This document shows positions 1 to 11,733 of a stretch of DNA of 64,000 nucleotides, one piece after another. Each line of letters begins with the position of its first letter. Position 1 is the first letter of the stretch. A program made the position numbers and the translations under genes. Below the pieces are notes generated by a model. The model made no database searches. It had not been told where the DNA came from and worked only from the letters and a program-made list of their open reading frames with translations. The stretch comes from Terebella lapidaria (Eukaryota > Annelida > Polychaeta > Terebellida > Terebellidae): contig OX424562.1 of NCBI GenBank assembly GCA_949152475.1, positions 4,464,001 through 4,528,000 on the forward strand, given 5' to 3'.

Positions 1-15
1 AAATAAAGGCAAACA

Positions 16-234
16 CTAAAGTTTGATAAAAACAAAGAAAACGAAATATACAGCCATGTTCTCAAAAAAGAAGACACGGCTAGAACCCGTCACGTTGTCC
101 TCCCAGAACCATACATGTACCACACTGTTATCCAGTGTACATGTAACATGGGTATAGGTCCAGGCCTTGGACAGTGATCCAAGAGTGTTTGTTTCCGATT
201 TCGGAACAGTTCCGCCGTATCCCCACCAGGACAC
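16..234 (-). CDS. Possible terminal exon of an unrecognised gene
   Basis: The minus strand is open for about 72 codons and ends in a stop. A possible splice acceptor (cacacacatag) lies just upstream, so this could be a last exon. The peptide has a plausible composition: a Trp/Tyr-rich start (WWGYGGT), Ser/Thr stretches and a hydrophobic aromatic end (AVYFVFFVF). I do not recognise the family. The window edge and the lack of other exons prevent a check, so this may equally be a chance reading frame. Confidence 0.2.
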   Translation of the reverse strand: MSWWGYGGTVPKSETNTLGSLSKAWTYTHVTCTLDNSVVHVWFWEDNVTGSSRVFFFENMAVYFVFFVFIKL

Positions 235-240
235 TAAAGG

Positions 241-1241
241 GCTATGTGTGTGCAGTCAATTACACCAATTACTCCCGGGGAAAGCAATGTTGTAAAAGCT
301 TTATTGAACATTCGGGATTTCATTGCCATCGGCCATGGCAATGATATTGCCTCACAAAGCAGCTAGAGTGCTTGACATCTGCAAAAAGCTTTGGTATATC
401 CAACAATTTTGCAATGATCCGATTATATCAATAAGAGCATACATGATAATAGTATGTTTATTGTATCTTATCATTATTGTATCAGTATATTATGTATAAA
501 AATATCTACACATACACGTAGCTATAGATTGATATAAATGTTTCACATTTACCACTGTTCACATTATTTCTATATATGGACAATATCAACATTGTATACA
601 TAACTATGGATTTCACCAAATCAATCAATTAATCACTCAATCAATAAATTAGACTGAATTTTTCGGAAATCGGAAACGTCAATGAAAATCCAACTCCATG
701 TACTCAAATGGGTTTTGCCTGTCACATAGAATCCGTCCCGGGTGAAGTAGTATCCCCTTATTAGTAGTATTCCCTCGTCGAATTGATCACTGACCAACTA
801 TATAACTTATTATCATGAGAGTGGACGTTTAGAACCCTATACCTCCCTGAGTTTTCACTTAAAATCTGGGCTTCGAAATGGCTACTTTCTCAGATAGTAA
901 GTCGTCAGCAGCAGAAATGTGGTAAACTGATGTCAGTAGTGTTGCACTAGCTGATCTCAGGAATCTGTGAAAATTTGAACATCTGGTCATGTTTTTATTT
1001 CTTTTAATTTCATGTCATAGAAAATTCCACATTCCAGTGTATTCTATACATCACAAAACTACAAATCAATGTATTGACGAACTAATGTTTATATGTACAT
1101 GACTTAATGGAATGGAATTTCTGTAATAATTTTTTTCAAACCATGGAACTTTTCAGACCAATAATGATCACAATCACTTTCTCACAGAAATAGATACTTC
1201 TCACATGGAATAAACATCTATTTTAAAATGTCCAGAAATAG
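241..1241. other. AT-rich non-coding sequence, no feature seen
   Basis: About 1 kb without a long reading frame, strong repeat or recognisable element. There are short A/T-rich tracts and a run of tandem caatcaat-like words near 620-650. It is intergenic or intronic; the sequence does not decide which. Confidence 0.5.
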
Positions 1242-2320
1242 ACACATACAACACCCACGTTTCCAGTGGATGTGACTTGAAGAAGTGATGTCTTGCCACC
1301 ATCAGTCTGTCAGTGACATTGTGAGACCGACGGACGAGCCGAGACAACACTACCCTCTCACGATCAGAGACGATGTGCTTTTGGCATTTACTGCTCCAGG
1401 TAATGGGCTGAGCAGTGGTAGACGGGATGAATCACTGGCAAGTGACATTGTACTCGAAACACACAGGACAATAAGCCGTAATGGTGAAGTTATCAGATAT
1501 AAGAGGGAGGATGGTAGCTTGTGGGACATTCTATGCGTGTACTAGCCCAAACTTGAAGGATTTATCCTTTACAATTAGCATTCAATATTAATTGTAAAAG
1601 ATAATTCATTCAACGCCCCACCTACAACAATATCCATGTCTTCATTTCCCAATGTAGATTACTGAAATGATTTTGTCCTCAAAGAAATGTACATGAAGAA
1701 AAGACATCATCCAATAGGAATCAGTATTACCCATACAGTAGTTCCACGAAATCGACTAGTTCGTATTGAACCTTACTGCTCAAGCCTTATGACAATGTCA
1801 GTATTCATCAATACATGGAAATAGGAACACACAATCATGCAATATATAAGGTTATTTCCCTTTATTCATTCAAAGATATGGGTGATTTATGCATATCATT
1901 AGTGTCCAATCATAACCATCAACACTGAACACTTCATTGTTTGTCAATGGACACTATCCAATCATGTTGTCCACATGTTGTCTCCGAAATCCTAACAGCT
2001 AACAACACCGGGCTGGTAAGTGACGTGCCATAGTTGTATGATTCTAATGGCAAACAAAGATACATCTTTTGGATAATGCGAGTAGAACCCAATAAAAACC
2101 CAAATTATTCAGGCGTGTCTTGTCACCAGAATCACACCCTAATTTCGCTTGACTTACTAGCCCTATTTCTCGATAATGAAATATTTGAGTGTTTCAACCA
2201 ATGTGTTGCTTGCCTGTATCACGAGCAGTGCAAATCATGAACATCTCAAGTGTGAATTACTTCTGTGTACGTTGCTATTGTATGCATATACAAAGACAAG
2301 GGCCACTGGCCTCAAAGGAA
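1242..2320 (+). repeat. Degenerate dispersed repeat R, copy 1 (uninterrupted at the FB-A site)
   Basis: This stretch matches three separated pieces further right. Positions 1,242-1,296 match 6,415-6,466, 1,297-1,680 match 15,869-16,257, about 1,895-1,955 match about 36,150-36,215, and 2,205-2,305 match about 37,080-37,185. It is therefore the unsplit paralogue of a copy broken by two insertions. Both copies keep an open frame over the best-conserved part, with SGRRDESLASDI in common (copy 1 from 1,285). Most differences between the copies change amino acids, and the frame in copy 2 stops after 84 codons, so this looks like a decayed element rather than a gene. Family unknown. Confidence 0.7.
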
Positions 2321-2660
2321 GAGCTTCGAAAATGTTTGCACAGAACTATTTAAAAACCCTCGAATACTGTATTTGATTTGGTACATATATGTTGTGGCCA
2401 TATTGTAACTCTACTGGGCAGAACCTATACCTTGTTGGGCCAATAAATTTGTCATGTAACTTTTTTTTGGTCATGTTTCTTGTCATGTAACTATTTTTAT
2501 TGTAGTCAATAATAGACTGCCCCGAGTTTGGGTACCTGTCGACTCGTCTGGGCCCCAGAACCTTTACATTGTTGACTGTTGAGCCCAATAATAAATGTTT
2601 CTTGTCATAACTATTTTTATTGTGGCCAATAAGACTTAATCAATAAAACTAATGTTACTT
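2321..2660. repeat. Small repeat remnants, including one end of a hAT-like MITE
   Basis: At 2,518-2,554 the sequence resembles the reverse complement of the left end of the MITE at 58,597-58,885; both contain tcgactcgtctgggccc. It is a single truncated end. Around it, about 2,480-2,520 and 2,600-2,640 form an imperfect direct repeat containing ctatttttattgt, roughly 118 bp apart. No coding potential. Confidence 0.5.
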
Positions 2661-5340
2661 ATTCCGTTACAGCCATGAAATCTCTACAAGTCAGAAGCTT
2701 AACCTTGTTGAACACGTTTAAAAATTACCCGACTATTATTTGGACCAATGTGTAAGATTTTCAAGGTTCTGAATATGTTTTTCTGATTTAGGAGACACAA
2801 TGTTTTTTGAGCTTTAGTAAATCTTAGAATAAAATTTGTTTATCGATTTTTTTTTCAGTGTTTTGGTTTGTACTGCAGAGACACTTCAGTAACTTGTCTG
2901 CATCTCCAATAATTTATGACATGCATGAAAGCTTTTTCATCAATGCGATCATGTTTCTTCTTGCCCAAATGTTGATTTGAAGATCAGCGTACGAGTACAT
3001 GTGTCAGTGTGTGTCAGCTGTCAAATACTGAAGTAGCCTACCCCAAATCGCCGCTCGTGTGACTGCTATCAAAATCAGCACTGACAATTCTCGTCGGCAA
3101 TATAAAACTATCATAAACATGATAAAAGTGCTAAATCTAGTATCCATTTGTTTCTGCTTATTTCAGGAGGAAACTAAGTAAACCTTTTTCCCGTGTAAAC
3201 GCTCGGCAAATCTGCCAAGTTTGTTTGTTTGTTTCCGAATGTTCTTTTTAGTCAAGTCTCGTTGAAATCTCGCTACACTTCAGTGGCATTTCTGATTAAA
3301 TTCCCCCATAAACAAGCTTTCGGTGGTCATATTTTTATGAAGTATTACCAGTGAAGTAGGAAAGAGTCATAGAAAATATCATTTATTTGGGCCGTCAAAA
3401 GTATTTCCACAAATACCGCACTCAGTTGGACGATCTCTTGGCGGCCGGCATTTTGACCTTGACCCTGCAGCAAAAATTTTTCGCTAATTGGCGGGACTTG
3501 CTCACGTGATAATTTTCATATCATTATATCCACGTGTAGTTCATCAACATGTGGGTGTGTCCGCCAAGACAGCTTCCCGATTGGACAATTCGCTGACTAT
3601 CTGGCTGGCTGACTGGCTCAGGGGCCACAGCCACCACTAACACATAATTATTATGTTGCCATATCAGCTTGTTTTTCGTTTTTGCAATAGCATACTGTAT
3701 CTATATATTATGCAGAATGTATATCCAAAACTTTGAGTGCATATGATTGCAAGAAAGCACTGTTTCAGTGAAGATAAAAACGGGAGTGGTGATGCGTAAG
3801 AAACGGTGACATAAAAAAAAAACGGTTGGAACACAAGTCTCCTGGGATTATTATCGCTAATAACTTATTACATTAACCATGATTAGGTACACGGGCGTCA
3901 TTTTCCTCCCAACGGGCCCCGGGCCCTCCCAATTAGCCACAGTTGAATGGCCTGTTGTGGTTCTAAGTGGCACTTTCAAGAATTTGAACAAAAACAATAT
4001 TCCACTATCATAACGATTTCATATGGAAAGGTTCATGAAGATTATCACAAATATTTCTTGTGAGTTAAAAAAACTAGTTATCACATTGTGAACTCGGTAT
4101 AATGGAACCTGCTGTTAGTACACTGCAGTCATTGAATTCTGGCGAAATATGATTGCCATTATTTCACTATTACTGTTTCATTCATGTCATGTTCGGCATC
4201 ATTCTGGAAATAATAGTGAATAATGGGACAACCATTTCTCATCAACCGGCCATTTCGCCAAGAACAGATATCTGGCTGACATTCATCAATTCACAAACTG
4301 TGTAATGACGTTGTGCCGATTTACCAGAGTTTTACAATGGTGAAATACAAATGAACGGCTGTGCGTGGGTTACAAATTACATTGTAGTGGCGGATTGAAT
4401 GTTTTTCTCAACTCGCATGTTCTTCCTCACAACAACACTCAGGGCTTGGAGGGATGAAATAAGTCAGTGCCAAGATACTCACCAAGTAATATGTTCTACA
4501 TTTCCTCGGGATTCAAATTTGCATACGTTAGCACAATACTGACATTTTAGTGAACTAAATTCTTGATTTCAATAATCGATTGTGATTGTTTTGTACGGGT
4601 TCTGTTTATATTCCGATTTTTGAAAAAAAATCTTTTAATTACCTATTGTTTTCACTCCTCAGCATAATCTAATTGCATTGGTGAGATGTTGTTATATAAT
4701 TGTTGTTTGTGTTCAACATCACATTTGCAATATATGCCTAGAATGAAATACTTTCAAAATATAATTGAAAGACATGTCTTCAATGAAAGCACTGAATGAA
4801 ATGAGCTAACTCCACACTGCATATCTATCACATTATCCCGAACCCAGAGGCGATGTTGAAATAACAGTGTGTGTTTGACACTCCTACTTGGGCGAACACT
4901 TCTGCTGTGCAGTCTCAAGTGTAAGATTCAGCGAAAAATTCTCAGCGTCCGAATTCTGCATGTGGCCTTGGATTCTTTGCAGGAAAAATCTTTCCATTTT
5001 GACAGGTAATTTTAACAAATCCAGTCGAAAGCCACATACTAGTGTGTTCTGACTCATTTCACATCTATAAAGTCAATAAAAGGACACATCGTGATCAGAC
5101 TGAAATATGAACGTCTCGTTGGGTTTCGATATTGAGTCTGGCACTTGACAGAAAGGTGCAGGTCGTGAATATAACAAAAAAAATACAAACGAAAAGCATG
5201 TTCCATTTCATATGTACTTGACTTTCATCCATGGATTTGAAAAATCCAATAATAATCGTACTTACTTTTTCACCAAAACAATATATACTAGTATTTTCAT
5301 ATGTGTCAAAATTTAAAAGTTATATCTTGAATATTATCTC
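2661..5340. other. Non-coding sequence with scattered motifs
   Basis: No convincing exon or element was found over 2.7 kb. At 3,420-3,540 there is a short GC-richer patch containing ttggcgggac and two CACGTG words, which could be regulatory, but no gene could be linked to it. The rest is AT-rich with homopolymer runs. Confidence 0.45.
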
Positions 5341-5615
5341 TTCAAAATAACATATTTTATAGAGTAACTGATCAGCATTATAATACTGAAAAGAAAATAG
5401 GGGGTCACCGTGCTTGATTCTTCGACATGTCATATTCGATCAAAAATCACAAACATTTACTAAAATGACTTTATTTATGGTATTTTTACACATTTTCTTT
5501 TGTCCATATTCACATCTTGCATCTTGTTTTCCAAGATAACGGGTACGGTGACCCCCTATTTTCTTTTCAGTTTTAGGATGCTGATTAGTTACTCTATAAA
5601 ATATGTCATTTTGAA
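5341..5615. mobile_element. Hairpin-type miniature element with ~71-bp inverted arms
   Basis: The left arm (5,341-5,411) and the right arm (5,545-5,615) are near-perfect reverse complements, with outer words ttcaaaataacatatttt / aaaatatgtcattttgaa and inner words agggggtcaccgt / acggtgacccccta. About 130 bp of AT-rich spacer separates them. It has the shape of a MITE or long hairpin with no coding capacity. Clear target duplications were not found, and the arms may extend further with lower similarity. Confidence 0.6.
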
Positions 5616-5710
5616 GCTCTAGATTTTGTTAATACAGTCATTTATTTTGAAAAACTCTTTGACCCCCTCCCCACACTGTTTGGAGCGGACTACCTTAAAG
5701 ACCTAGTAGC

Positions 5711-6258
5711 ATGCCGATGAGAGTGCTTCTAATTTAGTTTATTATGAATAGTTTTCAATGATTTCGAACAAAGTTTACAAATACAATCAATGGGTTTCGT
5801 GATATTGAATTAAATAGGCACTCCTTCCGTAAATTGCCGAAGATTTTGATCACGATGTCAGTGTGGGTCACGTGGTGTGTGACGTCAGTTGAGGCAGACC
5901 TGAAAGTACATGTAGCCAGCAAGGTAAACTGCATGTCGCATATTCATTCCCCTGTTGTATTTTTGACAATTCAAGTGAATGGGTGAGATGGCGGGAATAA
6001 GGCATTTCTTGTCTTGATTTTTGAAATCAGTACTAGTTCTTCACGCAGAACGGAGGTTTGTTGAACTGCAAGAGGTCCAGTATTTGCTGGTTTTAGCGTG
6101 TTTTCTTTTGAATCTCATGCATTTTTTAGTGGTTTTCCATCTTTGAGCTGACCGCCCAAATTACGTATTTTACGTTTTTGGCCAGCCATCAAAGCACATT
6201 CTGCCTCAACTGACGTCACGATTACGGAAACTGCCGAAGCTATTTTTTTCATCGGCAT
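5711..6258. repeat. Inverted-repeat unit with TGACGTCA-containing arms
   Basis: Short perfect inverted repeats are nested here. ATGCCGATGA (5,711-5,720) pairs with TCATCGGCAT (6,249-6,258), and the 19-bp TGACGTCAGTTGAGGCAGA (5,880-5,898) pairs with its complement at 6,200-6,218. TGACGTCA is the consensus CRE/ATF site. The layout fits a decayed 550-bp MITE; no target duplication is evident. No reading frame of interest. Confidence 0.4.
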
Positions 6259-6414
6259 GAAAAGGCGAATGTAATACTGGCTCAAAATACTCGATTATAT
6301 GTCGCTGTTATTTACTACCAATTAACGCCAACATCTTTTTTATCACCAAATGTCCACAATGCCTTCAACTGAACAGGAATAATGGTACAATGGTACCTTG
6401 CTACTATGACTTTA

Positions 6415-6466
6415 AACACATACAAGACAAACAATTCCCGTGTGTGTGACTCGAAGAAGCGACGTC
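6415..6466 (+). repeat. Repeat R, copy 2, left piece with the FB-A target site
   Basis: The sequence matches 1,242-1,296 up to GACGTC (6,461-6,466), then breaks where FB-A begins. The matching unsplit site in copy 1 reads GATGTC followed directly by ttgccacc. Confidence 0.65.
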
Positions 6467-6743
6467 TGTTGAACCCACAAATGTTAAAACGCCCACAAAT
6501 GTGAAAACCCACAAATGTGAAAACAAATTTTGTAAATCACCCACAAATGTAAAAAAAATCAACCACAAATGTGAAAACGTTTTTTGTCAACTACCCACAA
6601 ATGTGAAAATCTTCACCCACAAATGTGAAAAAAACTTCACCCACAAATGTGAAAAAAAAAATCAACCACAAATGTGAAAACGATTTTTGTCAATTGCCCA
6701 CAAATGTGAAAATCTGACACAACATTAGCTTCAACATGAGGGA
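6467..6743 (+). repeat. FB-A left arm: cccacaaatgtgaaaa minisatellite
   Basis: About ten units share the core CACAAATGTG, itself a small dyad (CACA-AA-TGTG), separated by variable A-rich spacers. The arm reads as the reverse complement of 15,637-15,862, including the unique inner edge (ctgacacaacattagctt against aacctaatgctgtgtttg). Subterminal repeats of this type are typical of foldback elements and may be transposase-binding sites; that role is inferred. Confidence 0.8.
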
Positions 6744-6793
6744 TGTGTTTAGGTTACCGACCTTTGTTCTGAAAACCTATTGCACAATTAATA

Positions 6794-7281
6794 CTTTCCC
6801 CTATTATCATCATTTTTCCATAAAAACCTTCATATCTCAGTAAATATTGATCGTAGAGCAAAAAGGACGTTATTTTCGGACCCGTAGGACAAATTGGCCA
6901 TATACTGGTGTGGTTTAGTATAAGATTACACCTGTGATGTCAAATTACACCAAACCGGAAGTAGAAATATTTTTCAAGGAAATGGGCTCAGGATGCCCAA
7001 GGATCAGTTATTAGGCCGTTTTTGGTGTGTTTGAAGGCCAAAAATTTACACTTTCCCCTATTATCACCCACTTTTCCATAAAAACCTTCATATCTCAGTA
7101 AAGATTGATCGTAGAGCAAAAAGGACATTATTTTCGAACCCATAGGGCTAATTGGCAATATACTAGGCGTGGTTTGGTATCAAATTACACCTGTGGTGTC
7201 AAATTACACCAAACCGGAAGTAGAATTATTTTTCAAGGAAATGGGCTCAGGATGCCCAAGGATCAGTTATTAGGCCGTTTT
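6794..7281 (+). repeat. Tandem duplication of a ~230-bp segment (offset 257 bp)
   Basis: Unit 1 (6,794-7,023) and unit 2 (7,051-7,281) share long identical words such as ttgatcgtagagcaaaaagg and caaggaaatgggctcagg. They have diverged by scattered substitutions. An open frame across unit 2 (7,105-7,371) is not conserved in unit 1 and is not treated as a gene. Confidence 0.75.
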
Positions 7282-7733
7282 AGTGTCCACACATGGGCAA
7301 GCTCCTCGCCAGTGGTACCATGGGGTCGAAATTACACTAACAGACACAGTACGGCTAACGCCGCACAATAATCAGTGATATACAGCGATGAGCGTGGGAT
7401 TGTCAGTCCATTATGTACGTTAAGGCTTTTTGATGGATAGAGTTCCTGCATTTATGCCTGAGCCGTAGTGTTCAAATGAGCAAAATTTCCCAAAGGACTG
7501 GTTGTGGTCATATTATTTGATATGAGTACGTTTCATTCAGTTAGTTTCACATGTTTAATATGAAATATAGATTTCCAAAACATATTGCAAAACATGTATA
7601 CTTGGAGTAGAAAATTAACTTGACAGGTTTCACAGACAGCAGATGGAGACGAAACGAACTATTTTGTACTTTGACCTTGAAAACGAGGTCAAAAGTCAAA
7701 TTCAAGGTCACGAAAATATTCAACACATAATAT

Positions 7734-8130
7734 GTTATTATGCAGAGCATAGAGACGCAGCGAGTGGAAATGCAGATTTCTTTTATATCTCTATACACGT
7801 ATTATAGTCGTATTAATTATTATCATGTTAATGCGCATATGTGTGCCGGAGTATTACTGTATCTACCTGTATATGATATAAATACACTGCAATGATGCTG
7901 ATAGATCTAGGCCTAGAAGATTGCCAAAAAATATTGACTAATACTTGCAAGCGGTTGAATAAAAAAAACTGTCTGAATCAGGCTCATGGACAGTCAGTGG
8001 GCCTAGATCTATGTGTGTAACAATAAAACTAAAAAAAAAACTTTCATCATAACCAATTGTTGTTATTGTATCTACATATTCAGAAGGTTCCTTTTCCACT
8101 CGCTGCGTCCCTATGGTCTGCATAATAACA
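7734..8130. mobile_element. ~400-bp hairpin-ended MITE with possible TA duplication
   Basis: Arms of about 38 bp (7,734-7,770 and 8,093-8,130) are inverted, with TGTTATTATGCAG at the tips and cgcagcgagtgg inside. TA flanks both ends (7,732-7,733 and 8,131-8,132), as expected for a Tc1/mariner-type insertion, although a 2-bp match is weak evidence. Just upstream (about 7,665-7,725) is a ccttgaaaacgaggtca / caaggtcac fragment resembling the FX family. No coding capacity. Confidence 0.5.
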
Positions 8131-8638
8131 TATTAATATGAAGGTGTGTTAAATGCTTTGAACATCCCAGAATGTAGACGAATTTAGGACACATGGCTCG
8201 CATGCAGAATTGCAGATAATCAACTCACTGATTCAGCAGCACTGTAACCTCAATTAAGACGCGGTGAGAACGAACGGGTTGATAGCTGTAACCTCAAGAT
8301 GCAACAGTTACTATAGGAGATTAAATGGGAGTCAAATTACTCAAGACTTCTGACATGAGGTTTGATAGGTAAGAAAGGTAACCCATTATGGGAGATATTT
8401 GTCCCTCTAGATAATCAATATAATGATTGAGTTTATGAGTAACACAAATTCATAAATGCAGAAATTTCATCATGACCACTGTTATTTCTGAACCTGACAA
8501 CTCACTATAAGGAACTACCTGGGAATAGATATTGCCCAAGACTAACTGTATGAGATTCAATGGATATTATGTAACTAGAATTTCATGAGCGAAATACACT
8601 TAAAACGGTAATTACAGCTGTATCACATAATGAAGTTC
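8131..8638. other. Non-coding interior of FB-A
   Basis: AT-rich sequence between the small MITE and the first solo LTR. No reading frame, repeat or structural motif stood out. Confidence 0.4.
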
Positions 8639-8642
8639 TTTA

Positions 8643-9381
8643 TGTGGCGATTTTGCCCTAAGCACGCGGCAGGTGATTGTAAACATAAATGCCATTTATG
8701 TGGCCTTTTCGTACTTGGCCTTGTTTTGACACGCTCCGTTCGAGCGTGCGTTGCCACGGCGACGCATTGTAATTTACGTTATTCCAGTAAACTATAACAA
8801 TGGTTTGATTACACCTCGCGTGCGTCCTACAGCTTGTGGTGTATTATATATACACTGGAAGCGACTCGATCGAGGAGATTGTCCGAGAGAGAGTGAACAG
8901 GACGCACGCAAGGCTCGCCATGAGCTTTGCGTTCCCTGGTCAGGAGTAGTGGGCTCGTAGAGCCCTGGGGACGATTTCCATGGGGAGGCCCGGGCTGGGA
9001 GAGACAAGTTGCTGACTCGGGGGCGTAAGCCCTGTGGATCGCCAGTTCTCTCCCTTCCCGGGACGTGTGACAGAGGCTCTGGCCAGCATGTCGGACTGTA
9101 CGGGGTTCCGTCCCCGAGGCAGACCGCGGCTCGCCAGGCCCCGCCAGTTAACACCGTAGGGATGAACTAGTTTCTGAACGGTGTCCGTAGGCCTGGGAGT
9201 GTCGGGTGGGCTGTTACCTGGTTACCGTTAATGCTGAAGTAGTTACCGTGTCCGCAGCGACCTCCGGTGAGCGGCCCTGCCGCAAGGATCCGGAATAGCG
9301 GATGCGCGTCCGCAAGGACTCGGATGAGAGAGGACTATCCTCGAGGATCCCGAAGAGCGGACGGTAGTCAATAACTTTACA
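8643..9381 (+). mobile_element. Solo LTR, family L1, copy A (739 bp)
   Basis: It begins TGTGGCGATT and ends AACTTTACA (TG...CA ends), and is flanked by the exact 4-bp duplication TTTA (8,639-8,642 and 9,382-9,385). The body is much GC-richer than its surroundings and contains a TATA-like attatatatac near 8,842. It is closely similar to the split copy at 9,898-12,664 and more distantly related to 14,747-15,341. No primer-binding site or coding region follows, so it is a solo LTR left by recombination between the two LTRs of a full element. Frames of up to 120 codons inside it are by-products of its GC content. Confidence 0.8.
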
Positions 9382-9385
9382 TTTA

Positions 9386-9893
9386 GTTGATTTTAAAAAA
9401 AAATAAAATTTTCATAACCGTTTTTATAGGAAACTAACTTCTGTGAACTGTGATAATCAACGATAGGAATATATCAGTAACACAAAGTGATGAAGGCAGA
9501 TACAGACAACCCCATACTTGTTGTGTTGTGAATAAACTTTCCAACAAAAAACTTTCTTTCATAACCAATTGTCATATTTATATCCAACCACTAACTATAG
9601 AGGAATAACTGAGATCAAAATTGCCCTGGAGATTCATCTGATGACCTGCCTATTCAAGACAACAGATCAAGAGAATAGATCTATTCGAGTCAACAATATG
9701 CCTATGTAGTGTCAAGCACCACATACCCACACAGGAAAATTAAGAACGAATGAAATTATGAGCAATGGCAGTGCTGCGGATCACACCAAACAGTGATTTT
9801 ACTGCACAATATTGTGGAAACAACGCCTACTGGATGACTATTCAATTTGAAGGTGTGAAAGTGTGGGTCACACTGAACATACCTCTGCATAAC
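9386..9893. other. Non-coding spacer between two solo LTRs
   Basis: About 500 bp of AT-rich sequence. Each neighbouring LTR has its own target duplication, so this is pre-existing sequence rather than the internal region of one element flanked by both LTRs. Confidence 0.5.
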
Positions 9894-9897
9894 ATTC

Positions 9898-10148
9898 TGT
9901 GGCGATTTTGCCCTAAGCACGCGGCAGGTGATTGTAAACATAAATGCCATTTATGTGGCCTTTTCGTACTTGGCCTTGTTTTGACACGCTCCGTTCGAGC
10001 GTGCGTTGCCACGGCGACGCATTGTACTTTACGCTCCAGTAAACTATAACAATGGATCGATTAGACCTCGCGTGCGCCCTACAGCTTGTGGTGTATTATA
10101 TATACACTGGAAGCGACTCGATCGAGGAGATTGTCCGAGAGATCGAGA
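9898..10148 (+). mobile_element. Solo LTR, family L1, copy B, 5' part (split)
   Basis: It starts TGTGGCGATT and is nearly identical to copy A over the first 250 bp, then is interrupted at CTAG by an LTR retrotransposon. It resumes at 12,184. The flanking duplication is ATTC (9,894-9,897) against ATTG (12,665-12,668), one mismatch in four. Copy A shows the uninterrupted sequence at the junction (gtgaacaggacgcac). Confidence 0.75.
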
Positions 10149-10152
10149 CTAG

Positions 10153-10598
10153 TGTAAGATCCACATTACAGTAATTAAATCAGTTCAAAATGTTCGTTAA
10201 TTATTATCAGAAAATGTAATCTGGATGGGCCATCTGCCCTTGCATGTCATGTACACATGAAGCTAGGTGTTTCATTAAGTGACTCCAACCCCTGCTGTTC
10301 CGGATACTGATTAAGATGCCAAGTCCCGCCAGGGGACTGTAATCACAGCTAGTCTGTGTTTATTCAATGTACATGTACAGGGGAGGAGTCAGGATCCAAT
10401 TAATGTGCTCTACCTTGTTCATATATGCCGGCAAGGCTTTCAATAAAGTCAGTTTTTGGATTTGACTTCAAACTATACACATCGTTGTTGTCTCTCTATA
10501 AACACAGAACCCAGGCTGGCTGGCTTTGGCCAGTCCGGCCTGGACAGAAATACAGACTTGTGAAATTTGTGAATATGGAGAAAATCGCAAATTTTACA
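10153..10598 (+). repeat. 5' LTR of the nested retrotransposon
   Basis: 446 bp, TG...CA. It contains a poly(A)-signal-like caataaag near 10,440, a likely R/U5 landmark. It is identical or nearly so to the 3' LTR for roughly the first 400 bp, then differs at several sites in the last 35 bp. Confidence 0.85.
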
Positions 10599-11733
10599 TT
10601 GGCGTCGCGTTTGGCCAGGACTGAATATTTCGAATTGGATTCTTCTGGATTAAACGCAGGCAGGTCAGAAGTTTCTCACGCCCAACAGAAATCCAGAGAT
10701 GTACGTGTTCCTCTGGTTGGCGAGCGATGAATGATTACAGAATGTGAACAAACAGAACACTGACAGGCGACATCGGCATTGGGTATCTCCAGCATCACAG
10801 CTTTTCTGCGACACTTCCAGGCATGACTGGATATGGCGGGGTGAATTAATATACCCGCGAAATTCTGCGTTGGCACAACTGATTTTGCGTGTCACCGCAT
10901 CTACAGAAACTACAGGAACCGAGTTACAGATGAAGGCGCATCTGATGTCTACAGAGGGACATCACTGCGTTTATGGCGAAATCCGACCAACTAAACCGAT
11001 ACAGTACCGAGCGAGACGGCGCAACTGATGTTCAATGACGGGGGGACATCACTGCGCACACCGAATCAACATGGTTCGACCTATATGACCACAGAGAGCA
11101 CGGAGACGCCACAGAGCTCCGACAAAACTGTGGTTTTCGCAGGACATAGATGTGGAGATGGACGCTGCCTGATGTCGTCTGCCAGTCCAGAAATATCAGG
11201 TTAATAAAGACAACTGTTTTCACTGATTGATACAGTCCGATTGTACATCATCGCGATTGAGATATTACCCATCGACGTTAAGCACTGACAGACGCACGCA
11301 GGGATTGCCGGGGTCATGACTCACAACATGTGATGGATTTGTGCCGAAAACTTGACGGTTGCAGTGGTGCAGCCGAGACGTTATTCAAACACTTTGTACT
11401 GTCTATTATATGCGTAACTTTTTATGTTCAATTATATTAATTTTGTTGAATGGTGACATCAGAAACCTACCAATTTCTTTGTGAAAAAATATACTGTTTA
11501 TATTTTCGACGATTCCGAGAATTATTTTGTATGGTTTCTGCTATTTTGTCCAATTTCCATTGCTGAAATGTAATGAGATTTATTGTCTCTTCACTGTCAT
11601 TGAGTAATGCCATATACATGATATGGTCCTACATAGATATTGTGATAATCCACATATAACTGAGTAATGTGTATCTTATATCTTTTTAATGTTTGAGTAA
11701 AAATATAATTTTTACTTATTGAGAGAGGGCGTG

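Noticed and set aside
1285..1545. 86-codon ORF shared in part with 15,849-16,103
   Set aside because: Both lie in the R repeat; most differences between copies alter residues and copy 2 is cut short, so it was kept as a decayed repeat rather than a gene.
6467..6743. Regular repeats with variable spacers resembling a CRISPR array
   Set aside because: Units are short and degenerate, spacers are A-rich and near-identical to those in the inverted arm at 15.6-15.9 kb, and the genome is eukaryotic. It is a foldback arm.
9083..9125. tRNA-like T-arm (CGGGG-TTCCGT-CCCCG) in the solo LTRs
   Set aside because: The loop has six bases and no acceptor stem, D-arm or anticodon arm could be placed around it.
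8792..9154. 120-codon minus-strand ORF
   Set aside because: It lies wholly in the GC-rich solo LTR A; the same frame reappears in copy B (12,240-12,437), so it reflects the repeat.
10744..11028. 94-codon ORF inside the LTR retrotransposon as a gag remnant
   Set aside because: No zinc-knuckle or capsid-like motif was visible; it is too short and unsupported to call.
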